From assembly GCA_944380405.1 (NCBI GenBank), contig CALWHO010000014.1, positions 1-64,000 on the forward strand: a stretch of DNA of 64,000 bases. Direction: 5' to 3'. Positions 34,459-43,483 of the stretch are shown one piece after another. The translations under genes were made by a program, and so were the position numbers. Position 1 is the first letter of the stretch; the number at the start of each line of letters is the position of its first letter. A model generated the notes under the pieces. It ran no database searches, was not told the origin of the DNA, and worked only from the letters and a program-made list of their open reading frames with translations. The DNA is from an uncultured Lachnospiraceae bacterium. Lineage in GTDB: Bacteria > Bacillota > Clostridia > Lachnospirales > Anaerotignaceae.

Positions 34459-35529
34459 TATTATTCCGTTTTCAACATTAAATATATAGCTTTTATCAGT
34501 ATATTTTTTTATGCTGTCCTCAATACCGGTACATGTAATTACGGTTTGTATATCTTTTATAGACTCCAAAAGATAATACTGGCGCTTTTCGTCCAGCTCT
34601 GAAAGTACATCATCAAGAAGAAGCACAGGTGTTTCGCCTTTTTCTTCTTTTATTATTTCTATTTCTGCCAGTTTAGCACTTAATGCTGCTGTTCTCTGCT
34701 GACCCTGAGAGCCGTATATTTTTACTTCACTATCATTAATTGTGAATGACACATCATCTTTATGTGGTCCTTTTGATGTACTGCCCAAAATTATATCTTT
34801 TTGCAGGTTTTCTTCAAGTTTCGACATAAATTCATCAGTTGTGACATTCGGCTTATACTCAATTACAAGATTTTCTTTGAAATTTGTAATTTCACTATGT
34901 TTTTTAGATGCAGCAATGTTTATTTTTTCAATAAATTCCTGTCTTTTTTCTATTATTTTAGTGCCATATTCCACAAGCTGACTATCCCAGACGAAAAGAG
35001 TATCTTTTAAAGCTGGGTTTTTATTTATGTTTTTCAAAAGGTTATTTCGCTGTTTCAAAACTTTATAATACTGCTGCAAATTATAATAATATACATTACT
35101 AAGCTGGCAAAGCTCAATATCCATAAATTTTCGTCTTTCACCAGGTGAGCTTTTTATAAGCTGTAAGTCCTCTGGCGAAAATATCACAGTATGCAACACC
35201 CCAAAAAGGTCGCCTACTTTTTTTAAAGGCACGCCATTTAAGGCAATGCCTTTTTTATCTTCTTTTTTAATATGGACATCAATTTTATCTATTGTGAAAT
35301 TTTTTTCAACAACTGCCCTTATATGGGCTTCTTTTTTATCAAAGTTTATAAGCTGGCTATCAAACTTTGTTCTATGGCTTCTGCCTGTAGCACAAATATA
35401 CAGTGACTCCAGAAAATTAGTCTTTCCCTGAGCATTTTGACCATAAAGTATATTTATGCCTTTTTTTAGCTCCACATCTGCTGAAGTTATGTTTCTGAAA
35501 TCACCTATTTTTAATGTGCTTACATACAT
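34444..35529 (-). CDS. recF: DNA replication and repair protein RecF
   Basis: A 361-residue SMC-like ATPase. It has Walker A GQNAQGKTN, ABC-type signature GSQGQQRTAALSAKLAE and Walker B LLLDDVLSELDE. RecF loads RecA at gapped DNA with RecO and RecR. Its start overlaps the yaaA stop codon by one base and it follows dnaN-yaaA, the conserved origin order. The usual gyrB does not follow; the neighbouring gene is a convergent phosphatase. Confidence 0.96.
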   Translation of the reverse strand: MYVSTLKIGDFRNITSADVELKKGINILYGQNAQGKTNFLESLYICATGRSHRTKFDSQLINFDKKEAHIRAVVEKNFTIDKIDVHIKKEDKKGIALNGVPLKKVGDLFGVLHTVIFSPEDLQLIKSSPGERRKFMDIELCQLSNVYYYNLQQYYKVLKQRNNLLKNINKNPALKDTLFVWDSQLVEYGTKIIEKRQEFIEKINIAASKKHSEITNFKENLVIEYKPNVTTDEFMSKLEENLQKDIILGSTSKGPHKDDVSFTINDSEVKIYGSQGQQRTAALSAKLAEIEIIKEEKGETPVLLLDDVLSELDEKRQYYLLESIKDIQTVITCTGIEDSIKKYTDKSYIFNVENGIIKKLT

Positions 35530-35756
35530 TACATATCACCGACTACTTTTACTGTTATGTCTTCTTCTTCGCCTTCTACTGAAACAACGTCGTTTTCTCG
35601 TATTTTTTTACCACGTTCTGTGGCTATTTCGCCATTTACTATAACCTTGCCTTCGTTTATAAGAAATTTGGCATCTGAGCCGTATCCAACTACATCGGCA
35701 AGTTTTAAAAGCTGCTGAAGTTTAATATATTCTGTGTGTATTTCAATTACTCTCAT
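35529..35756 (-). CDS. yaaA: S4 domain RNA-binding protein YaaA
   Basis: A 75-residue protein consisting of one S4 RNA-binding domain (LQQLLKLADVVGYGSDAKFL and then EGKVIVNGEIATERGKKIRE). It always sits between dnaN and recF in Firmicutes and is probably ribosome associated. It overlaps recF by one base and follows dnaN by 12 bp. Confidence 0.92.
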   Translation of the reverse strand: MRVIEIHTEYIKLQQLLKLADVVGYGSDAKFLINEGKVIVNGEIATERGKKIRENDVVSVEGEEEDITVKVVGDM

Positions 35757-35768
35757 ATTTATTCACCA

Positions 35769-36869
35769 TCACATTCTTAAAGGAAGTATAAGGTATTTAT
35801 AGTTATCATTTTCTTCAGGCTTTATGATACATGGGCTTAAGCTGCTGTTAAATGACACAGCTACCATATCATCATCACATGCCTTAAATGCATCAATTAA
35901 ATATCTTGGGTTAAATGCAATTTTAAGTTCATCGCCTATTGTTTCGCAGAATACTTCTTCGTACACATTACCTATATCTGTACGGCTTGTAATTACAACC
36001 TTACTTTTAAGTATTTCAAGCTTTACAGGTATTTTTCTTGAGTCCCTTGAAATAAGAGATGCTCTTTCAAGTGAAGAAATCATATCATGGCAGTTTACTA
36101 TTATTCTTGTTTTATAATCATCAGTAAATGTCTGCTCATATTTTATATATTCCCCTTCAATAAGACGGCTTACAATTATATTTCCGTTTAAGTCAAAAAG
36201 AATGTGCTTATCTGTGATATATATAACTGCTTCGTCATCTTCTTCGGAAGAAAGTATTTTTGTTATTTCTCTTAATGTCTTTCCAGGAACTACAACCTTT
36301 GCATCATTTGCGCCAGTAATTTCTGATTTTCTAAAAGAAATTCTATAGCCATCTACACCAACTACATTTATAACTCCGCCTTTTATTTCCATAAGCTCAC
36401 CTGTAAGTACAGGTTTTGATTCATCAGCAGCTATTGAAAATATTGTGCCGTTTATCATATCACGAATTTCTTTTTGCTTAATTTTATATGAATTTTCTTT
36501 TGAAACTACAGGTATAGCCGGGAATTCATCTGCATCACTTACAGCTATTGTAAATTCTGAGTTACCGCATGAAATTTTAGCTTCTTTATTATCAGTTGTT
36601 GATATTTTTACAGTATCACCGTTTACTCTTCTTATAATTTCTGAAAAAAGCTTTGCTTCTATGGCAATAGAGCCTTCTTCTGTTATATCACATTCAATAG
36701 GTGCTGTTTCTATACCAAGTTCAAGGTCATTGGCTGTAAGATTAAATGTGTCAGATTCACATTTAAGTAGTATACATTCAAGTATTGGGAGAGTTGTCCT
36801 GTTTGAAACTGCTTTTGATACTATGTTGATAGCATTTAAAAGAGATTCTCTGCTGCATGTTAAAAACAT
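35769..36869 (-). CDS. dnaN: DNA polymerase III beta sliding clamp
   Basis: A 366-residue beta clamp with three topologically equal domains and the C-terminal clamp end YKYLILPLRM, where ILPLRM is the usual closing motif. It tethers polymerase III to DNA. It lies downstream of dnaA, separated by an unusually long gap of about 600 bp that holds DnaA boxes and repeat copy B. Confidence 0.97.
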   Translation of the reverse strand: MFLTCSRESLLNAINIVSKAVSNRTTLPILECILLKCESDTFNLTANDLELGIETAPIECDITEEGSIAIEAKLFSEIIRRVNGDTVKISTTDNKEAKISCGNSEFTIAVSDADEFPAIPVVSKENSYKIKQKEIRDMINGTIFSIAADESKPVLTGELMEIKGGVINVVGVDGYRISFRKSEITGANDAKVVVPGKTLREITKILSSEEDDEAVIYITDKHILFDLNGNIIVSRLIEGEYIKYEQTFTDDYKTRIIVNCHDMISSLERASLISRDSRKIPVKLEILKSKVVITSRTDIGNVYEEVFCETIGDELKIAFNPRYLIDAFKACDDDMVAVSFNSSLSPCIIKPEENDNYKYLILPLRM

Positions 36870-36951
36870 TTTGTTAATAACTCCTTTCTGTTGACTTATG
36901 TATATAGTTTTTAGTTTTTTTTAGTAACAGTAGTAATAGAGGCTGTGAAAA

Positions 36952-37114
36952 TGTGGATAAGTTTTGAAAACCTTAAAAACAGTTAAAATTTTGATCTTGA
37001 TAACTGTGTACATAAGTTTTATGAATTTGTAAAAGTTATACACATTATAAACAGCTTAAAATTTGGTGTAATTTTATCAACAAAATATAAACACAAAATT
37101 TTGCCTTATCAACA
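36952..37114. other. DnaA boxes in the dnaN-dnaA gap (possible oriC subregion)
   Basis: The gap holds TGTGGATAA at 36952-36960, TTATACACA at 37036-37044 and two TTATCAACA (one mismatch from consensus) at 37074 and 37106. The whole stretch is AT-rich. In Bacillus-type bipartite origins both flanks of dnaA carry boxes, and this gap corresponds to the downstream part. The rest of the gap is repeat copy B. Confidence 0.7.
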
Positions 37115-37169
37115 TTATTTTGTTAATAAGTATTTAAATTACATTAATAAGGAAGTTTTTCATGAAAAA

Positions 37170-37464
37170 CCATGTTAATAATATCAACACTTTCGACAAA
37201 ATAATATTTTGTCGAGCTTACTTAAGGTATAAACAGACAAGTTCCATCAACATGAATGTTTCGAAACTTGCTGTTTTCCTCGTCGGAAGTGAATTCCGTC
37301 GGAATTTTGCTTGTGCAAAACAGCTACACTGCCCTTGTTCGTCGGGTTCTTTACTGCGGATTAAATTTGGAAAACTTAGTACCGCCAAGAAGAGCGGACA
37401 GCCACAAGTGGCTGGAGTTTGCTTTAGCAAACTTACTGACTAATTGTTTTCCAAACCTTTCAGC
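37170..37464 (-). repeat. Hairpin-array intergenic repeat, copy B, inside the dnaN-dnaA gap
   Basis: Reverse-oriented copy that starts right next to the dnaA stop codon. Its first 100 bp are about 90 percent identical to copy C (47443 onward), including GGTTTGGAAAAC paired with GTTTTCC, AGTTTGCTaaAGCAAACT and CAGCCAcTTgTGGCTG-type hairpins. It then has CCCGACGA, TTTTGC..GCAAAA, CGGAA..TTCCG and CCGACGAGG, and ends with CGACAAAAT..ATTTTGTCG at about 37196-37216. No gene is supported here. Confidence 0.8.
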
Positions 37465-37466
37465 TA

Positions 37467-38810
37467 TTAAATTCCTTTTATTCTCTTTTCAAGCTCTATT
37501 ACGTCTTTTTCAAGATTTTTATCTTTTTCAATATCTTTTTCTATTTTGTTGCAGGCATGAAGTACTGTTGTATGGTCTCTTCCGCCATAGTCTTCGCCTA
37601 TTTTTGAAAGTGATATATCAAGAAGTTTTCTTGAAAGATACATACCAATTTGTCTTGGATATGCTATTGTTTTAGGTTTTTTGCTGCTTTTTATATCGTC
37701 TACTGTTATTTTGTAAAAGTCAGCTACCATTTCCATAATGAACTGAGTTGTCATTTTGTTTTCTGTTTTTCTTTCGAATATATCCTTAAGGGCATCTTCT
37801 GCCAGTTCAACGGTAATGCTCTGGTTTGTGATTTTAGCTAATGCCACTATTCGTGTAAGTGCACCTTCAAGTTCTCTGATATTGGTTGTTATATATTTAG
37901 CAATGTGGTTCATAACACTGTCTGGCACATTAAGACCGTCATGGATTGCTTTTTTGCGGAGAATTGCAATTCTTGTTTCATAGTCTGGTGGCTGAATATC
38001 AGCAATAAGACCTGACTCGAAACGTGTTTTAAGTCTTTCTTCAAGTGTTTTGATTTCCTTTGGAGGACGGTCGGAAGAAAGTATAATCTGTTTGTTTGAG
38101 CCATGAAGAGCATTAAATGTATGGAAAAACTCTTCCTGTGTTCTTTCTTTTTGAGCTATAAACTGAATATCGTCAATAAGAAGAACGTCTATATTTCTGT
38201 ATTTATTTCTGAATTCTTCGTTTTTATTATTTGAAATGGAATTAATAAGCTCATTTGTAAATGTTTCACTTGTTACATAAAGTACCCTTGTATCAGGTTT
38301 TTTATTAAGTATGTAATGAGCTATGGAATGCATAAGATGGGTTTTACCTAAACCTGAGTTTCCATATATGAATAATGGGTTATACGCTCCTGCTGGTGCT
38401 TCCGCAACTGCAAGGCTGGCTGCATGTGCCATTCTGTTGGAGTTTCCAACTACGAATGATTCAAAAACATACTTTGGATTTAAGTTTGCCGCTATATCTG
38501 GTGAAACTTTTTTAGGTGTTTCAAATACTGTTGATACAGCTTCTTCTTTAACTATGTTATCCTGGCTTATAACCATTATGTTGTAGTCCTTCTGTGTTAC
38601 AAACTTTATGGCGTTTTTAACAAGAAGGAGGTATTTTGTTTCAAGTGTTTCTTTAAAAAAGTCATTTTCTACTTTTAAAATTATGTCGCTGCCTTCTATT
38701 TTGTATATGGATGCTGTGGCTATCCATGTTTCAAAAGACAGTGTGTCTATCTGGTTACTGTTTCTTATAAGCTCCAGAGCGTCAGACCAAATTTTTTCAG
38801 ACTGTTCCAT
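37467..38810 (-). CDS. dnaA: Chromosomal replication initiator DnaA
   Basis: A 447-residue DnaA with all four domains: N-terminal helicase-contact domain (1-80), linker, AAA+ domain with Walker A GNSGLGKT (150-157) and Walker B LLIDDIQF, and C-terminal box-binding domain with signature GGRDHTTVLHACNKI. It melts the origin and loads helicase. It faces away from rpmH across an AT-rich 615-bp gap. The start is ATG behind GGAGGAAAAA. Confidence 0.98.
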   Translation of the reverse strand: MEQSEKIWSDALELIRNSNQIDTLSFETWIATASIYKIEGSDIILKVENDFFKETLETKYLLLVKNAIKFVTQKDYNIMVISQDNIVKEEAVSTVFETPKKVSPDIAANLNPKYVFESFVVGNSNRMAHAASLAVAEAPAGAYNPLFIYGNSGLGKTHLMHSIAHYILNKKPDTRVLYVTSETFTNELINSISNNKNEEFRNKYRNIDVLLIDDIQFIAQKERTQEEFFHTFNALHGSNKQIILSSDRPPKEIKTLEERLKTRFESGLIADIQPPDYETRIAILRKKAIHDGLNVPDSVMNHIAKYITTNIRELEGALTRIVALAKITNQSITVELAEDALKDIFERKTENKMTTQFIMEMVADFYKITVDDIKSSKKPKTIAYPRQIGMYLSRKLLDISLSKIGEDYGGRDHTTVLHACNKIEKDIEKDKNLEKDVIELEKRIKGI

Positions 38811-39336
38811 TTTTTCCTCCTGTGTTAATAATTGTGAAAAACAAATGTTATCAACATAGTTGTGAACAACATGTTGATAACTTTTTTGGTTTTGTGTACT
38901 AAATTTGCCTTTTTACATTTAAAAATACACTGAATTTACAATTAATATATATTGTACATTAAAGTTATCCACAATTTCAACATTTATATTAAACAAAAAT
39001 CCACAACTTTAAAATGTTCTTAGTGGACAAAAAATATATAATTTATCCACTATAATATATCAAAAATAAATTTTCTAATCAATAAGAGTGAATTTAGATA
39101 TTTTATGGTGATTTTAAGTACATTTTTGTGTTTTTGTGATGGATATTTGTTTTTAGTTTGAAAATTTATTTCTCTTTTGCACATTATATAAATTGGTTTA
39201 ATTTTTTTAATAACAATATGATGTGTTTTTTTAAATTTTTAAAACTAAATATACTAATTACAGAATTATATATAAACTTTTTAAAATAAAGATATTGATA
39301 TTGCACAAAATCCTTGAAAAAATTGAGTTTTTTGCC
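38811..39336. other. oriC: Putative oriC region between dnaA and rpmH
   Basis: A gene-free, very AT-rich gap at the point where gene direction switches from leftward to rightward. It contains TTATCAACA at 38848, TGTTGATAA at 38872, the exact box TTATCCACA at 38965 and TTATCCACT at 39043. A long AT-only-like stretch (about 39053-39335) could be the unwinding element. Assignment as origin rests on dnaA linkage, boxes and strand switch; the unwinding site was not located precisely. Confidence 0.7.
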
Positions 39337-39365
39337 TTGACGTAAAACTTTTTTTTTAATATAAT
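39337..39365 (+). promoter_or_regulatory. Sigma-A promoter of the rpmH operon
   Basis: TTGACG (39337-39342) and TATAAT (39360-39365) are spaced by 17 bp, a near-perfect consensus expected for a ribosomal protein gene. The ATG of rpmH is 60 bp downstream. Confidence 0.9.
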
Positions 39366-39425
39366 GGTAGCAGTGCTTTTATGCAAGAATAGCAAATATA
39401 CGTACTTTAAGGAGGTGCTTGTAAT

Positions 39426-39560
39426 ATGAAGATGACATTCCAGCCTAAGAAAAGACAGAGAAGCAAAGTTCACGGCTTCAGAAAAAGAATGGCTACAGCT
39501 AACGGTAGAAAAGTATTAGCAGCAAGAAGAAGAAAAGGTAGAAAAGTATTAAGTGCTTAA
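39426..39560 (+). CDS. rpmH: 50S ribosomal protein L34
   Basis: A 44-residue, highly basic protein beginning [20 protein letters not shown] and ending [10 protein letters not shown], the standard L34 sequence of the large ribosomal subunit. The start follows AAGGAGGTGCTTGTAAT. First gene of the rightward rpmH-rnpA-yidD-yidC-jag operon. Confidence 0.98.
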   Translation: MKMTFQPKKRQRSKVHGFRKRMATANGRKVLAARRRKGRKVLSA

Positions 39561-39655
39561 TTAGAAAATACTTTTAAAATTTTAAGGCCGCTTAAATGTG
39601 GCCTTTTGTTTTTAATTTTTACTTAATTTTCCTATTGTTGAAAGAGGGTTTGTCT

Positions 39656-40021
39656 GTGATTTTTACTCAGTCGCTTAAAAAGAACTTTCAGTTTAGATTT
39701 GTATATAACAAAGGCAAGTCACTTGCCAACAAATACCTTGTTATGTATGTAATTAAAAATAAAAGATATACTGACACAAACAGATTAGGAATATCTGTAA
39801 GCAAAAAGGTTGGTAAAAGCGTTGTTAGAAGCCGAGTAACCAGGCTTATTAGGGAAAGCTACCGTCTTTCGGAAGAAAACATTTTAAGAGGCTATGACAT
39901 TGTTGTAATAGCCAGGGTAAGCTCAAGCGATGCTACATACCACGAAATAGACAGAGCCCTTTTAAATTTAATTAAAAAACACGGTTTATTGATTGAAAAA
40001 GAAAAAAAGAACGATAATTGA
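39656..40021 (+). CDS. rnpA: Ribonuclease P protein component
   Basis: A 121-residue basic protein with the RNase P signature RLGISVSKKVGKSVVRSRVTR (split: GISVSKKVGK and then VVRSRVTRLIRESYR). It helps the catalytic RNase P RNA mature tRNA 5' ends. Start is taken as GTG at 39656, seven bases after AGAGGG; upstream in-frame codons lie in the rpmH terminator-like spacer. Confidence 0.95.
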   Translation: MIFTQSLKKNFQFRFVYNKGKSLANKYLVMYVIKNKRYTDTNRLGISVSKKVGKSVVRSRVTRLIRESYRLSEENILRGYDIVVIARVSSSDATYHEIDRALLNLIKKHGLLIEKEKKNDN

Positions 40022-40081
40022 TTTTTATTTGCTTAGCTAATGGCACTAAAAGAAAAAGAATGATATAAGGTTTTGGTTCCT

Positions 40082-40312
40082 ATGGTTAAAAAAGTTGTTA
40101 TTTTACTTATAAAATTCTATCGTAATTGTATATCACCTTATAAAAGGCCGTGCTGTCGTTTTATACCTACTTGTTCGGCTTATGCCCTTGAGGCTGTTGA
40201 AAGGTACGGCATTTTTAGAGGTGGTTATCTGAGCATAAGACGTATTTTGAAATGTCATCCTTTTCATGAAGGTGGCTATGACCCTGTGCCAGATTTGAAA
40301 ATTAAAAAATAA
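40082..40312 (+). CDS. yidD: Membrane protein insertion efficiency factor YidD
   Basis: A 76-residue protein with the YidD core [34 protein letters not shown] and [19 protein letters not shown]-like ending ([18 protein letters not shown]). It is thought to assist YidC-dependent insertion at the membrane. The ATG at 40082 is used; a TTG three codons upstream is closer to the AAGG site than expected. Confidence 0.95.
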   Translation: MVKKVVILLIKFYRNCISPYKRPCCRFIPTCSAYALEAVERYGIFRGGYLSIRRILKCHPFHEGGYDPVPDLKIKK

Positions 40313-40338
40313 ACTATAAATTATACCAGGAGGCAAAA

Positions 40339-41349
40339 ATGTTATTAAACTTATGTTTACTTGAAGTAAGAACTCCCGGCGTTATAGTTGGCCCTATAGC
40401 TAGGGTGCTTGGGGAAGTGTATAACTGGATATTTAATATTATATACGGTTTAACACAGGCTAACGCTCTCGGTCTTGCTATTATAGCTTTCACACTTGTT
40501 GTAAAACTTGTTCTTACTCCTCTTATTGTTAAGCAGCAGAAGGCTACTTTTGAAATGCAAAAGCTTCAGCCTGAGATGAACAAGATTAAAAAGAAATACG
40601 AAAACAAAAAAGATGCAGAAAGCCAGCAGAAAATGGCTCTTGAAATGCAGAAGCTTCAGAAGGATAACAACGTAAGTATGTTTGGCGGCTGTCTTCCTCT
40701 TCTTATTCAGCTTCCAATTTTGTATGCACTTTTTTATATATTCCAGCAGGCGTACATGTATGTAGATGTTGTAGGTCAGAACTATGACGCTATTTCAAAT
40801 GTAATTTTAAGCATGCCTGTTGATTTAAGAATGGATGTATTTGGCGAAATAGCTGCTGTTCATGCAGGTAAGTCAACTCTTGATCTTGCAGTTATGGCAG
40901 ATGTTAAGACACTTGTTGGTCAGATTACACAGTCTGAATGGCAGACAATACTTGCCTCAGCTGGTAGCTATGCTGATGAGCTTACACCTCTTCTTACACA
41001 GAAAATGGGTATTGAATACTTCCTTGGCATAAGCATTGTTGATAATCCAGGTTTAGGTTTCCCTGAAATTATTATTCCTCTTCTTTCAGCAGGAACAACA
41101 TATCTTTCATCTAAGGTAATGATGAGTAAGTCTTCATCATCAGCTATGATGGACGATAATAACCCTGCTATGCAGAGCATGAAGATGATGAACTACATGA
41201 TGCCTATTATGATGGGTGTTATGACAGTTACTCTTCCAGCTGGTCTTGGTCTCTACTGGACAGTAAGCAACCTTTTCCAGGCAGGTCAGACAATAGTTAT
41301 TAATAAGTTTTTTGCTGCAAAAGAGCATCATAAACAGGCAGCAGCGTAA
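40339..41349 (+). CDS. yidC: Membrane protein insertase YidC/OxaI
   Basis: A 336-residue insertase. After an N-terminal helix, the first core helix is followed by the cytosolic coiled hairpin (QKATFEMQKLQPEMNKIKKK and onward), then FGGCLPLLIQLPILYALFYI and the last helices with MPIMMGVMTVTLPAGLGLYW. It catalyses insertion of small or multispanning proteins in the cytoplasmic membrane. Behind CCAGGAGG. Normal Gram-positive length with no obvious lipobox signal. Confidence 0.95.
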   Translation: MLLNLCLLEVRTPGVIVGPIARVLGEVYNWIFNIIYGLTQANALGLAIIAFTLVVKLVLTPLIVKQQKATFEMQKLQPEMNKIKKKYENKKDAESQQKMALEMQKLQKDNNVSMFGGCLPLLIQLPILYALFYIFQQAYMYVDVVGQNYDAISNVILSMPVDLRMDVFGEIAAVHAGKSTLDLAVMADVKTLVGQITQSEWQTILASAGSYADELTPLLTQKMGIEYFLGISIVDNPGLGFPEIIIPLLSAGTTYLSSKVMMSKSSSSAMMDDNNPAMQSMKMMNYMMPIMMGVMTVTLPAGLGLYWTVSNLFQAGQTIVINKFFAAKEHHKQAAA

Positions 41350-41367
41350 TTTAAGGAGGAAGTTTAA

Positions 41368-41982
41368 GTGCAGGAAATCAAAAAAACAGCTAAGACTGTT
41401 GATAAAGCTGTAGAAGAAGCTTTAGCTGAGCTTAAAGTTTCTAAAGAAGATGTTGAAATAGAAGTAGTTGAACAGGGTTCAAAAGGCTTCCTCGGCTTTG
41501 GCAGTAAAGACGCTGTAGTTATAGTTAAAGTAAAACATAACCCAGAAAAAATAGCTAAGGATTTCCTTAGAGAAATGTTCATAGCTATGGGTATTATTGT
41601 AAATATAGAAACAGAAATAAAGGATAAACACCTTTATATTAACCTTACAGGCGACGATATGGGTATACTTATTGGTAAGAGAGGTCAGACTCTTGACTCT
41701 ATTCAGTACCTTGTAAATCTTGTTGTAAATAAGGGTAATGCACCTTACATCAGCATTACTATTGATACAGAAAACTATCGTCAAAGAAGAAAAGAAACTC
41801 TTGAAGCCCTTGCTTATAACCTTGCTAAAAAGGTTAGACAGACAGGCAAAAAAGTTGTGCTTGAGCCTATGAATCCTTATGAAAGAAGAATTATTCATTC
41901 AAGCCTTCAAAATAACAAGTATGTTACTACATATTCAGAAGGTGAAGAACCTACAAGAAATGTTGTAATAGCATTAAAGTAA
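41368..41982 (+). CDS. jag: RNA-binding protein Jag/KhpB
   Basis: A 204-residue three-domain protein: Jag-N (1-50, with GSKGFLGFGSKDAVV), a KH domain with GILIGKRGQTLDSIQYL, and a C-terminal R3H domain with MNPYERRIIHSSLQ. With KhpA it binds small RNAs and mRNAs and affects cell elongation. Start is GTG behind AAGGAGGAAG. Last gene before a terminator. Confidence 0.95.
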   Translation: MQEIKKTAKTVDKAVEEALAELKVSKEDVEIEVVEQGSKGFLGFGSKDAVVIVKVKHNPEKIAKDFLREMFIAMGIIVNIETEIKDKHLYINLTGDDMGILIGKRGQTLDSIQYLVNLVVNKGNAPYISITIDTENYRQRRKETLEALAYNLAKKVRQTGKKVVLEPMNPYERRIIHSSLQNNKYVTTYSEGEEPTRNVVIALK

Positions 41983-41993
41983 GAAACAAAAGT

Positions 41994-42024
41994 GTACCTT
42001 GGGGGCAATTTGCCTTCAAGGTAC
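41994..42024 (+). terminator. Terminator after jag
   Basis: Outer stem GTACCTTG (41994-42001) with CAAGGTAC (42017-42024) and inner stem GGCAA (42004-42008) with TTGCC (42010-42014), followed by TTTTCG. It ends the rpmH-jag transcript before mnmE. Confidence 0.8.
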
Positions 42025-42073
42025 TTTTCGTAAAAAAGATTATTTTATTAAATAAGAAAGGAGCGCTGTAAAT

Positions 42074-43465
42074 ATGAAAGGAACAAGCCTTGATGATGTT
42101 ATAGCTGCCATTTCTACGCCTTCTGGCTTTGGCGGTATTGGCATAATTCGTTTAAGCGGTGAAGAAAGTATTAATGTTGCTGATAAAATATTTAAAGGTG
42201 CAAAATGTAAAAGCCTTAAAGATAAAAAAAGCCATACTATTACATTTGGCACAATAATAGACGAAAATGGCGAAACAGTTGACGAAGTTCTTGTAAGCAT
42301 AATGAAAGCGCCTAATTCATATACAAAAGAAAACGTAGTTGAAATAAACTGTCATGGCGGTATGATGGCAGTTAATAAGGTTTTGGAGCTTTGCGTTAGA
42401 AATGGCGCTCGTCATGCAGAGCCTGGTGAGTTTACAAAAAGGGCGTTTCTTAACGGCAGAATAGACTTAAGTCAGGCAGAAGCCGTAACTGATATTATAA
42501 ATGCCAAAACAGATTTAAGCCGTAAAAGTGCCGTTAAACAGCTGGAGGGCAGCCTTAAAATAAAAATGTCTCATATGCGTGATGTGCTTTTGACTGCCAT
42601 AGCTACTATTGAGGCAGCTATAGACTATCCAGAGCATGACATAGAAGAAGAAACTTATAAATCACTTTTTGATAAAACAACATACGTTATTGAAGAAACA
42701 GATAAGCTTATTGACTCTGCCGACAAAGGCAAAATAATAAGAGAGGGCATAAGCACTGTTATATTAGGTAAGCCAAACGTAGGCAAAAGCTCACTTCTTA
42801 ATACACTTTTGAAAGAAGAAAGAGCCATTGTAACAGATATTCCAGGAACTACAAGGGATACTGTTGAGGAGTTTGTAAATATAGGCGGTGTGCCTGTTAA
42901 AATTATAGATACTGCTGGTATAAGAGAAACAGATGATGTTGTTGAAAAAATAGGCGTTGAAAAAAGCCGTAAATCAGCAGAAGAAGCTGATCTTATACTT
43001 ATGCTTGCAGATTTAAGCCGTCCTTTTGAGGAAGAAGACAGGGAAATACTTTCATTTGTAAAGGACAAAAAGGCAATAGTTATACTTAATAAAACAGACC
43101 TCACACCTGTTCTTGACTGCAACGAAATATATGACGCTGTAGGCAAAGAAAACGTAATAAGCATTTCTGCCAAAACAGGTGAGGGCATTGAAGAACTTAC
43201 AAAGCGTTTAAAGGATATGTTCCTTGGTGGGCAGATAGAAATTGATAACTCCGTTGTAATAAGCAACGTAAGACATAAAAACTCACTTTATATGGCTAAG
43301 GATAACCTTTTAAATGCCCTTAATGCCATAGAAATGAAGATACCGGTAGATTTTATATCAATGGATTTAAAAGAGGCATACGACCATTTTGGAGAGATTA
43401 CAGGGGACAGCATAGAGGAAGATTTGCTGGACAAGATATTCTCTGAGTTCTGTCTTGGTAAGTAA
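42074..43465 (+). CDS. mnmE: tRNA uridine-5-carboxymethylaminomethyl modification GTPase MnmE
   Basis: A 463-residue protein with an N-terminal tetrahydrofolate-binding domain (1-118; IATPSGFGGIGIIRLSG-like start), a helical domain and an inserted G domain with GKPNVGKSS, DIPGTTRDT, DTAGIRE and NKTD. The C-terminal CLGK carries the catalytic-type cysteine (usually CIGK). With MnmG it modifies the wobble uridine of certain tRNAs. Followed 18 bp later by mnmG. Confidence 0.97.
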   Translation: MKGTSLDDVIAAISTPSGFGGIGIIRLSGEESINVADKIFKGAKCKSLKDKKSHTITFGTIIDENGETVDEVLVSIMKAPNSYTKENVVEINCHGGMMAVNKVLELCVRNGARHAEPGEFTKRAFLNGRIDLSQAEAVTDIINAKTDLSRKSAVKQLEGSLKIKMSHMRDVLLTAIATIEAAIDYPEHDIEEETYKSLFDKTTYVIEETDKLIDSADKGKIIREGISTVILGKPNVGKSSLLNTLLKEERAIVTDIPGTTRDTVEEFVNIGGVPVKIIDTAGIRETDDVVEKIGVEKSRKSAEEADLILMLADLSRPFEEEDREILSFVKDKKAIVILNKTDLTPVLDCNEIYDAVGKENVISISAKTGEGIEELTKRLKDMFLGGQIEIDNSVVISNVRHKNSLYMAKDNLLNALNAIEMKIPVDFISMDLKEAYDHFGEITGDSIEEDLLDKIFSEFCLGK

Positions 43466-43483
43466 AAGGAGAAATTTGAAATT

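Noticed and set aside
38811-39425. Small genes in the dnaA-rpmH gap (for example an open frame at 39258-39473)
   Set aside because: The frame overlaps the rpmH promoter and gene on the opposite strand and has AT-driven composition; the gap is better explained as origin DNA.
42655-43266. A 203-codon open frame antisense to mnmE
   Set aside because: The mnmE reading frame is complete and strongly conserved; the antisense frame is Ser/Ile/Leu-rich with no motif or ribosome site.
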